This document shows positions 54,560 through 64,000 of a DNA stretch of 64,000 nucleotides, one piece after another. The stretch's first letter is position 1; each line of letters opens with the position of its first letter. The DNA comes from Phalacrocorax aristotelis. Taxonomy: Eukaryota > Chordata > Aves > Suliformes > Phalacrocoracidae. The translations under genes were made by a program, and so were the position numbers. The notes beneath the pieces are model-generated. The model did not search any database, was not told the DNA's origin, and saw only the letters and a program-made list of their open reading frames with translations. Location of the stretch: assembly GCF_949628215.1 (NCBI RefSeq), contig NW_027441211.1, positions 62,001-126,000 of the forward strand, read 5' to 3'.

Positions 54560-57500
54560 GTTTGTCTGAAAAACTTCTAGCAGCTCACTTTTTGTAAAAT
54601 TTCTTACTCTTCCTCTGTTTTATTAGTTGGAGGCTACTTCTTCATGTTGACTAGTAAAAAGGATTTGGCTGATGACCTTTACGCCAAGAAGTCATTTTAC
54701 AGCCAGGAAACTTTGGAAACATTGTATATATAAGGTAAATACTTTGTAATAAAGTAGAGGCCTTTTTGTGCAACTAAATTAGATTCATTGTAGCAAAACA
54801 GATACTATATACAGAGTAGATACTATGTCTATAAGTACTATAACTTCGCTACATTTCCTTCTCTGGCTTTTATCACAGGGGCAAGACCATGCACTTAAAC
54901 TGCTTGTTACCAAATTCTTCTTCATCTGAAGCATTTCTGACGCCGATGGTCTGAGCAAAATGGGACCCTAAAGAGAAAAGGCCATAGAGAGTTTTGGGGG
55001 AATGCTCTAAGAGGAGACCTACTCCCCCTGCAAATTATATTGAGTATATTTTGTAATTAATGCCAACCTATCTAAGGCTATTTAAATATGGATTTGTAAC
55101 TCGTTGTAAACCAAGTTCCTAGTGCCTCTCTGTGGATCTTCATGGGCTGGTGCTGAAATAGTTGGGTTTGGCAGAGGTGCTTGAGTATGCTCTCTGGTTG
55201 CAGGCATCAGTGGAGCTAAATGACTGGCTGAATTTTTACTCCATGAAAAAAATCTGTAATTTCAAAACTTATTTTGAGTGGGAAAACCCTTCTTTTCTTA
55301 TTGGGATAGAAAAGCTTTAAATGAATGTGTGTTAGTCCTGGGTCTCCAGCTCCAAACAAGTAGGCTGTGATCTTTTCCTTCCTAAATGACCAATGGAAGT
55401 AAATGTAAAATCAGGGACCTGACATGTAATTGCAGCAAAATGCAGGTGAGGGATATCTCATGTAACCCTTGGCAGAAAGAAATGATGCCTTGTGAAAAGC
55501 GCTTATACCGATGATGATAGGCAATCCTTTGCTCTGAGGTGATGGATTACAAGTACTCATTCACCAGTTTTGATAGCACCAAGATATCATTCTGCAAGGA
55601 AGGTGGATGTGATGCATAGGGCCATGAGTAGAGAAATACTAATCGTACTTTAACAGTTTGAAATATAATTAAAATCTGTATTTAAAAATTATTCAAGCAT
55701 ATTTGAAAAATAACCGAAGCCCATCCATTTTGGGTGTGGTGTTTTGCAGAGGTTCTGGTGAGTAAATAATTCCCTCGAGTGGAAATTAATTTTTGTTGTT
55801 GTTTTCTTCTACTCTTTCCCATTGAATTCCAGCATAACGACCACACTACACCTGGCTCTTTCAGAAATACTCCACAGATCTTTGTCACAGTTAGCTACAT
55901 TTATTTTTTGACAAAAAGGGGAATTGTAACATAAATTGTTTAAGCTTACTAAGACCACAGTAAGATGCAAAACCAAACCTCAAACTCTAGTCATTTTAAA
56001 GTACATCATAAGAGTATTTGAATAACATTAACAACAAAAATAGCTATGTTAATGTATGAACTTTGAGGACTACGTATCTACCTATATTTGAACACCTTTG
56101 CCTTCAGGGGAGCCCTCTGAGAAGCAGAAGCTGAAGTTGTGAGGCTCAAGTTACAGATTCTGCCTACACCAAAAGGCAACGCAGATTACACAAACAGCAT
56201 GTACTGTTCAGCTGCCTGGGCCAAACAACAAATTACAGCAAATAACGAGGGGCAGGTTGCAATAGAAGCAGCAATGCCATGCAGAGCTGTCCAGCCAAGC
56301 TGAATGGGACAACCTTGAGCTATAGATCCAGCTGTTTTAAGTAATAAACCAGAAATCGCTAATACCATGAGGCCATTAGCAGAGTTCACTCTCAGTGGCC
56401 TGGAACCAGGTGCCCTAGATTATTGTGTGAACTACAGATGGCTGTGTAGGATATGGAGGCTGTTGCTAATGCTGTCAATAAGGATTTATATTAGTACAAT
56501 TAGCTAAGAATGAGGTCTGAGATAAAAGCAAGACCTATCAGAGCTGTTGCAAAGGGGGAGGGAAGGGAATGGCATAGGAGGGCTCTGAGTTGTAAGAACT
56601 TTTACAGATTTGTTCAACTGCTTAAAGCCTCTGAGGCAAGCATTTATTTTTAATAAGCTATTTAATTACAAAATTTATGGCAGATGGAACTTTTCTTGCC
56701 AGTGGAGCTTCCATTCTCTATGTGTCTCTGTCACAATGCACAGATTTTTGGGGTTGCTTTTGTGTCTGGAGCCATTATGTGGAGATTATTGTGAGTAAGC
56801 TTCCAGTTCCATTTTGATTAAGCATTATTTTTTCAGACATTTAGTCACTCACAGGTGTCTCAGGAGGATGTTCTCGTATTATGCAAGAAATTTTAATTAT
56901 AATCTGAATATATAGGTCTGTCCTTGATCATGCAAAAACAAAAAAGTTGTGAACTTCTTCTTCACTCACTTTAATTCATCTCAAAGATCAGGCCATTAAG
57001 TCATTCTGACTGTACATTTATTGTGGCTGGAGTTAGAACAACAATTATTGTAATTATTTTCAAGGAAGGCTGTAGACAGCTCTGAAAATGTTGCCAGATC
57101 CTTTTTTATTTTTTTAAACTCATAGTCTGATTTTAAAGGTATTTTGTGTTTTCCAAGCAGATCTTGGATGAAGCAAAAATAAAAAAAAAAATTAAAATCA
57201 TCTATGATACTGTTATGCAAATTGTTTCTCAAATAGGTGCTAGATACCAGCTGCTATAGAGAAAACTATTCCTGAAAAAACTGTTAATCCCTTAGAATTT
57301 GGAGAAGTACTGAGGAATGAACAGGGTTAGCGAAGCTAAATAGGCTAGGGCAATTTATTTGAGAATCTCCTTGAAATATGAGATGGCTTAAACCAAACCT
57401 TGAGCTATTTTTTAATTAAAAATAAAAGAGCTGTAATTCTTGCAGCCAGGAACAATGACATAAATTTAAGAATGCAATGACTGACCTGCACTGCCAAATC

Positions 57501-58277
57501 TTAATAATATATTATTACTGAAGAGATATGAGAATTCAAATATGGGTCACATATCTTAAGTTTGCACATAATATGATACTTTGCATGACCAGCACTTTAT
57601 TAAAGCTTCTGATAAACTTTGAAGTTCTCAGGAGCCTATGACCAAGTCAAACAAGTTTCTGTTCCCAGGGGATCTTCACAAAGACAATTCTAATTTGGAG
57701 ATGATTTACATGTCTCAGTAGTTAAACTGCTAGGAGAGCAAAAACCTCAGTACTAATCTCTGTGTCTAGGATTGCTTATGTATTTTATGCCTTTATTATT
57801 TATCCTGTAAGCCCCCTATAGAAGAGGCTCAATTTCATTATGCAATCCAAAGACTGCTGTAAAGTGACAGAAAAAATGACTGCAAGTGAAGAAATGGATG
57901 CTTTATATACTTTTGACACTTCTCCAACTGACTACCATTGGTCTGTAACACATCTGTACCGGACACTGAAACAGCAGCTGGAGAAATGAATGCTGCAATA
58001 TGTGAGGAAGAATTCTTGTGTGTGACTTCTGCCCCCACAGCTGAGTTCTGCAAAGCCTTATCTTTTGTGGAACTCTTCCTTGAGGACAAACATCACCAGG
58101 AATGCAACTTACTTATGCAAGTGGAAGATAACCTAAAAATCAGTTGCTGAGGTTTTGAGGTCTGAGATAAGAATAAACCTGGATTTGTGGACTCTTCAGA
58201 TAAAGAACTCCTAAGAGATCAGGCCCAGAATTAGAAAGAGACAGGAAAGATCCTGTAATAATAAAATTTGTGCTTCA
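54560..58277. other. Intergenic, gene 15 to gene 16; no gene seen
   Basis: AT-rich. A 67-codon minus-strand frame at 56186-56389 looks hydrophobic but matches nothing I recognise. The block 57546-57630 is similar to 51350-51435. Confidence 0.7.
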
Positions 58278-58384
58278 GATTCTTAGAATCATTAAGGTTG
58301 GAACAGACCTCTAAGATCATCAAGTCAACCCAACACCACCACACCTCCTAAACCATGTCCCAAAGTGCCACGTTTTCTGAACAC
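58278..58384 (-). mobile_element. CR1 LINE 3' fragment, reverse orientation
   Basis: AGAATCATTAAGGTTGGAA, CTAAGATCATCAAGTC, AACCCAACACCACCA and AAACCATGTCCCAAAGTGCC appear in order: the complement of the conserved CR1 3' region. About 105 bp with substitutions and small losses, so old and inactive. Confidence 0.9.
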
Positions 58385-59000
58385 AAACCACATCTTCCAC
58401 AGCAGTGCTATCATTTTATATTATCTCATTAGACTGGACTTCTAATACTCTTTTTTTCTTTCTTCTTCCATGTCAAAGAAGCAGTATCAAAAGGGGTTTT
58501 TCTAGTCATATCTCAGCCTTTGTATGCAGTCATAACACTTTTCAGTTCCTCCCGACTCTCACAGGGTTCTTCAGTGTCCTCCCTTTTTAACAGCATTTGT
58601 TGTTCTTCTCTTATTTTTCAGTGGGAGTTGGGTGAAAATTGTACATGTATTCCTGGCCATTTTCTGAAAAAAAAAAAGAAAAATAAACAAAAATTAGTCT
58701 CTTTTTTTCTGTAAAAGCAGTTTGAACCCCCAAAACTACTGGTGCTCATAGGTTGACTTCCAAAAGCTGAATTTCATCATGATTTCCAACAGCATTTACT
58801 TTGCAGAGGAAGGTACAAGGGACTGCGTTATGTAAATTATGCTTAATCTCCTTTAATGACACAAGGCAGATCCAAAAGGGTTTTGAAGGCAGAATAAATT
58901 CTTCTGAATTAATCATTCTAGTGTTCCCAGAAATTAACTTGGCCCAGAATATTTTAAGATGAAAGAAACTTGTGGTCAGATATGCATGCCACAAGATAAG

Positions 59001-59185
59001 GAAGTGAAGCAGTAATAAACACAAATACTGAGGCAAAAAACCATGTAATCAGTAGTGGCTCATAAATAACTTCATGCACAAAGAATGTCCTAAGTTGTTG
59101 GGCAACTTGGGGCTCAGTATAAAAACCTGAGCAACTCAAGGCTCTTCCATCCATTTCGCTTGCCTTCTTTGCCTTGGTGAATAAG
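59001..59185 (+). promoter_or_regulatory. Promoter and non-coding exon 1 of gene 16
   Basis: TATAAAA 59118-59124, inferred start A59149 (31 nt), exon 1 59149-59185 (37 nt) ending GAATAAG, donor GTAAGC. TTCATGCACAAAGAATGTCC from 59071 is the proximal element. The intron would be 59186-60480 (1295 bp). Confidence 0.8.
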
Positions 59186-60501
59186 GTAAGCCTGAACCCT
59201 TTTATTCTCTCTTTATATGTTGAACTGTTGCCTTGATGATTTTGTAGCTTTTCCTCACTAATGCTGTAGTACATTCAGCTTTTTTCTCTGAGGGAGGAAG
59301 GGGTTCTCATATGGAAGAGGAAGCTTTCTGTTGGTACACAGTTATAAAAATCATTGAATGGTACAATTAGCTACCGGTTAGCCAGTTATATCTATTTATT
59401 CAAGTTTTGGATCAAAAAAAAAGTTTTCAGGTCCTGCAGCTGAACATAAAATATCTGTAGTGAATTTTTGGGTTTGCTCAGAGTAGTGTGCTGGTCTGTG
59501 GAAAATTCAGTCAAGGCCAGAAGATCAGAGGAACATGGGGACACTGGTCAACACTGGCAGTCCTGAGTAACCAGGTCTCCTCACAGAAAGCAATCATCCT
59601 GCCTGCCTTTGAAACTCAGTTTGTGGTTTTGCAGACAAGGAGTGATCTTTAACCAGTTGCTTCTCCATCCTCCAAACAACTGTGGACAGATTTGCACCAT
59701 AGCTTCTGAGATATGCTGGTGATTTTAATATTAATAGCAATACACAAAAATAGAAGTGTTCCTGAATTCAACTGCCTGTCCTTCCATTTATTGTTAATCA
59801 GATTTCAGCTGCTTAAGCTTCTGTTTTCCACTTTCTAAAGCTGGGAGAAGGGACCTCCAAGATGGAACATGCATGAAAAGAAGTGATAAGAATGAAATGG
59901 GAAAGGTTATTTGCTACGTTAGTGTTAGGTAGGATGTTTGTCATCATTGACTGTTTAGCAAAGAGGCAAGCCTTGGATTGGGAATAACAAGCTGAGTCTC
60001 ACCCATTCCAGCAGAGCACCTTCATCTGAAGGCTACAGAACCAACTTCCATTTCTGTAGGAAACACAGAGCCCTAATAGTTTTCCTGTGTGCAGCCCCAA
60101 CTGCAAGGAGAAGTGTTCAAAGTGCCTTTTCCTAGAGTAGTTTTATGGCCATGTGTTTAGGGCACTCTCTGTAATGTGAACGAAGACTTTCAGCACCAGC
60201 ATGTACTCTGGTTCCTGGGTGGGTTGACTAACCACAGAAGCTTCAAGGTAAGTTCCTGACCAAGATGCACTAGCGATACCTTCCCTAGCAGTCTTCTTAA
60301 AGAAAATGCAAGTTCAACCCTGTTTTCAAAGTACATCCTCTGGATCTGGTGAAAAATGTCATCTTTCTCCCCATGGAATCTCTTGTTAGTTTGTTACATA
60401 CTCCCCTTATCAGAGAATTTCAGCTGTAGAAATAAAGTTGTATTTAAATTTTGTATTGCATTTCTTTTTTTGTGTTCCAGATTTACCTCCACCCTACAGA
60501 C

Positions 60502-60852
60502 ATGTCCTGCTATGACCTGTGTCCACCCACCTCCTGCGGCCCAACCCCACTGGCAAATAGCTGTAATGAGCCCTGCGTCAGGCAGTGCCAGGACTCAACA
60601 GTGGTGATCCAGCCCTCTCCCGTGGTGGTGACCCTGCCCGGACCCATCCTCAGCTCCTTCCCCCAGAACACCGCTGTGGGATCCTCAGCATCTGCGGCTG
60701 TTGGGAGTGCGCTCAGTGCTGGAGGGGTCCCCATCTCCTCCGGGGGCTCCTTGGGATTTGGGAGCTTTGGCTACCCAGGCCTGGGCAGTGGGTACAGCCG
60801 GCCCTACCGTCGCTACAACACCTACCGCAGTGGCTTCTATGGGCCGTGCTAA
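60502..60852 (+). CDS. Feather-type beta-keratin, gene 16 (116 aa)
   Basis: Most typical of the 116-aa class: [12 protein letters not shown] head with cysteines 3, 7, 12, 21, 25, 29; feather keratin core at about 33-66; Gly/Ser segment; [18 protein letters not shown] tail rich in Tyr and Arg; final Cys 116. Residues 70-75 read ALSAGG, where gene 14 has VLSAEG. TGTTCCAG acceptor ends at 60480 and 21 nt of 5' UTR precede the ATG. The tail lacks the GGX-type 13-residue repeats of scale and claw keratins, which favours a feather-type assignment. Coding exon and about 100 nt of 3' UTR match gene 14 almost exactly before diverging. Confidence 0.94.
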   Translation: MSCYDLCPPTSCGPTPLANSCNEPCVRQCQDSTVVIQPSPVVVTLPGPILSSFPQNTAVGSSASAAVGSALSAGGVPISSGGSLGFGSFGYPGLGSGYSRPYRRYNTYRSGFYGPC

Positions 60853-61282
60853 AGCATGAGGAGCAGTAGGAAGAAACGACCAGGAACGCTGAAGCACGAC
60901 CCAACTCAGGACTGAGCTCATGGCCATGGTTTTCAGATGCGATGTTAAGACACCCACAACCTGGAATTAATGGAGCTGTGGGAGCTTGGCATCTCCTAAA
61001 ATCAGGCCTTTGTCTTACTTTTGTTATGCTTTACTTTATATTTCTGATCAAATGTCTTGTTCTCTTATGCTTTTTTGTATTTGACAATGACTAGGTAAAA
61101 TATGTAATTATTAGCAATTGTTCTGCATGACTGAATTAGTGCAGTCCACTTAAACAATGACGACGGAAGATCTCATTTTGCTAAACATGTCATTGTGAGA
61201 GGGATGAGTGGGTACTGTCCTTAGCGGACCATGGAAATGTATTCCTTACACTTTACATTGCTTCCTTCCATTCCTCAGCCTC

Positions 61283-61288
61283 ATTAAA
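61283..61288 (+). promoter_or_regulatory. Polyadenylation signal of gene 16
   Basis: ATTAAA followed by TTTGTGCTGCATCATTC, 431 nt after the stop. Confidence 0.75.
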
Positions 61289-61319
61289 TTTGTGCTGCAT
61301 CATTCTCTGAGTCTGCCTG

Positions 61320-64000
61320 TACTTTCTTCCCCAGCCCCTTTTCAGCCTGTCCGTGGTGAAACAGGTCCTTTTGCAAGTCATAGGTTCCAGAAAACACTGT
61401 GTGAATAACTTCATGCCAATTGTCAGAGCAGAAGGAGTCAGATTGCAGTTGTGGAAAAATTTTTTCTTTCATCTATACATGGCAAATCCAGCCTGAGACA
61501 ATTTATCAAAGGCTAGAAAGAGAGGAGGTTCACCTGCAATGGGTGTGTCTCCTGTGTTGCATGACCAGGCAATCTTAAAGTGAGGGAGCTGCTTCTGTTT
61601 ACACTTTAAAGACCCTTTACCTACAGTACCACAGTGATGGAAAAAGTCCCCTTCACTGATTTAATATTGCTCTTTTATGAGAAAATGTTTGTTTTGAGAT
61701 GGGTGTCTTTGATGAGGGATGAGAATAGGGCAATAAGCTGATTCAAGAAGGGGGATTAGCTCCCCTTCAGCGAGAAGTGGAATAGCATAATTTCAGGGAA
61801 AAGCTCACTGAGGGGAATACTGTTTCTCCTTATCCTCCTGTAGATGTAATAGGCAAGAGTATCCATGTAGAAAAGAGGACAGAGAGATGCAGCAGGAAAA
61901 TCTACAGGGCATGAGGAACACTAGAAGTTACAGGGATAAACCTTTTTCTCAAGCGCTACCTGCACTCACCTGTTCTCAGCTTGCTGCACAAATAGGATAT
62001 ATGTGCTATTACCTGGGCAACCTGGAAGAAGATTGTAGCTTCTTTACCCTATCTCTGATACTTAGGAAGACCCCTTTAAAAGAAGGGAGAGCAAACACTT
62101 TTCCTGAGTACAGCTGAGCTTGCTCAGGGCAGAGGTGGTGCAAGAGAGGCAGTAAGCTGGGGCAGCCCAGAGCTTTCTGATGGGTGCACGCCTCTTGGCA
62201 GCTGAGATCAGGCTCTGGTAAGTCTCAGAGGGGAGGAAGAGAAGGGTTTGTGGTGTTTTTACGAAGGCTTTTAAAATTTGCTGCCCAGGGAAGCATGTCT
62301 GGGACAAACAAATTAAAACTTTAATTCTAACCCCTTCTCAGTGTGTCTTTATAAACTGACTCCTACCTCTTGTATCTAGTAGATGTGAACTTTATGGGGC
62401 ATTGCTTTGTTCTAGCTTGATCAACCGTGTTGTAATAAAGGTAATGTTTAGAGACTGGCAGCTTTGGTCCCTAAAGGGAGAAGGTTTGAGAAGCTCTGCC
62501 TGAAAACTCCTGATGATTCTACATCCTGTCAGCCTATATGACTCACAGCCTGATATCTGTGAATTGTTTTGCTTGAAGTCTTTGCTTGTGCCTGTACAGG
62601 CTGATGTTGAACTGTAATTAAAGCCAGGGAAAGGTGCTGACAAAGTTATATTGACTACAGTCATTAGTGGAGCTAAATTAAAGGGGGTACATCAGTTTTA
62701 TGAACGAATTAAGAAAACCTATTCCTTAAAATTATTAAGAAACAACAGAAGAGAATGGAAAGTTAGCAGTTTGATATTACAAGACAACAGAAGGTTGGTC
62801 TGAATTAAATGTGTAATATATTTTTTGCCCTCTCAACTGAAGCTATTGCTTGATCAAAGAGGATGCATTTCAAAGAAGTCATCATTCATTCGCAGTTGTT
62901 ATAAAATAACTTTCTTTTATGGAAGTCGACCTGTGTTTCTAATACAACAGAGAAGTTACTATTCCACAGTATCAATATGGCTGGAAAGAGTTATGAATAA
63001 GGCACTAGAGTGAAGGTATTTTTAACATATTCAGATGGACAGATTATGACAAGATCATGACGAAAGACATTTTCCTACTCCTGCAATCCCCTTCTGCAGT
63101 CCTCTATTAAGTTTCTTCTAATCAGCTTCACCAAACCTCTCTGCAGAGGTAACCCCTGTGCATGTACGCTCTTTCCAAAGTTGGGATTTTTCCTTCAAGC
63201 ATTCAGAAATCATAGCAGAAAGGTATGCAGCTCACTTTGTCAAAACAAAAAGCAAAAACAATCCTCAAGCATCATTTCTCCCCTTCATTCATGTCCCGAA
63301 CTGCATTATTCAGGTTAAAACTTATCATAGTGACAAGTATAGCACAGTCCCAAAGTAAAAGGTTTCTCTGTTTGGTTTTGTAGTTAATCAGAAAGTGTTT
63401 TATTCAGTGCTGCAGAATATGAGCTAGATTATCATGTTACAGGAAAATTTTTGAGGAAAGACAAGCTCAGGAGCTGCATCTCCAGTTGTTATTGTGTTTG
63501 CTTTGGAAATGTCATACTGTATTAGACTGGGATGTACATAATCGGGCAGCATAAACTTGCATCTCTTAATATCCATCACTGACTAGCTGGAAAAAGTTGG
63601 TCCCATAGAAAAAAAGAGTAACATGAATTGTTTTTGCAGAACGCTAAGAATTTGCTACTGCTGTCAGTGAAAATGTATTTCAATAACAAATTTTGTAAAG
63701 CTGAAACCAGACTTGTAGCATCTGCTGTGCGTATGGGGATAAGGGAAGAGACAAGAAGGCTCTGCAGAGCAAGAACATTTATAGCTTTCTCAGGCTGCCT
63801 GGAGGGTCCGAGATATTCTTGCACATTTACTAACCAGCTCCTGCATAATTTTTTTTTCTTTTTTGCATATGGCTGGGTTCCCACTAGTGAAATAATTTTG
63901 TTTACTGTTTATGTTTATTGCCTGGATTTATCCTGGCACTGGATGAAAACCACGATCCACAGTGCCTCTTTCATCTCTCTGGTTTGCATCCATTAAATAT
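61320..64000. other. Right flank; no gene seen
   Basis: AT-rich DNA to the end of the window. Frames of up to 122 codons are present but low in complexity and unrecognised. No TATA plus 37-nt leader pair like those of the keratin genes was found, so another keratin promoter before 64000 is unlikely. Confidence 0.65.

Noticed and set aside
56186-56389. Hydrophobic 67-codon minus-strand frame
   Set aside because: I recognise no family; too short and isolated to call a gene.
63628-63996. 122-codon frame at the right edge
   Set aside because: Low-complexity, Phe-rich composition and no domain; likely chance.

Overview
The window comes from a bird genome. It carries sixteen single-coding-exon genes for feather-type beta-keratins (corneous beta-proteins), all on the + strand, plus two degraded CR1 LINE tails with the terminal octamer repeat typical of avian CR1. 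Feather keratins restrict the source to Aves. The species and chromosome cannot be fixed from sequence alone. I found no gene other than keratins.

Layout. (1) Positions 1-21820: six 98-aa keratin genes at 4.2-kb spacing (spacer class A). (2) 21821-39808: six more 98-aa genes at exactly 2998-bp spacing (spacer class B), beginning in the 3' flank of gene 6. (3) 39809-42622: a truncated class-A spacer and gene 13, whose coding exon matches the array although its promoter, intron and 3' end are diverged. (4) 42623-64000: AT-rich DNA with three 116-aa keratin genes (14-16) 5.0-6.7 kb apart, with long introns, two CR1 fragments and no other recognisable gene.

Gene architecture. Each gene has a TATAAAA box 31-32 nt upstream of an inferred start, a 37-nt non-coding exon 1 (36 nt in gene 15), one intron in the 5' UTR (319-335 bp in the array, 1.1-1.7 kb in the flank), 21 nt of 5' UTR in exon 2, an uninterrupted reading frame, and a 3' UTR ending at ATTAAA or AATAAA. 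Gene 1 lacks its exon 1 and promoter only because the window starts inside exon 2. Gene 13 has GG where every other gene has the GT splice donor.

How it works together. The genes are near-identical copies of one structural protein, an arrangement that suits high-dose expression in feather-forming keratinocytes. Variants are shared in mosaic fashion between copies with different spacers, so unequal crossing-over and gene conversion appear to be actively homogenising the locus. The most notable observations are the two spacer classes with their hybrid junction genes, the conversion island at gene 13 with its broken splice donor, and a proximal promoter element shared by both subfamilies.
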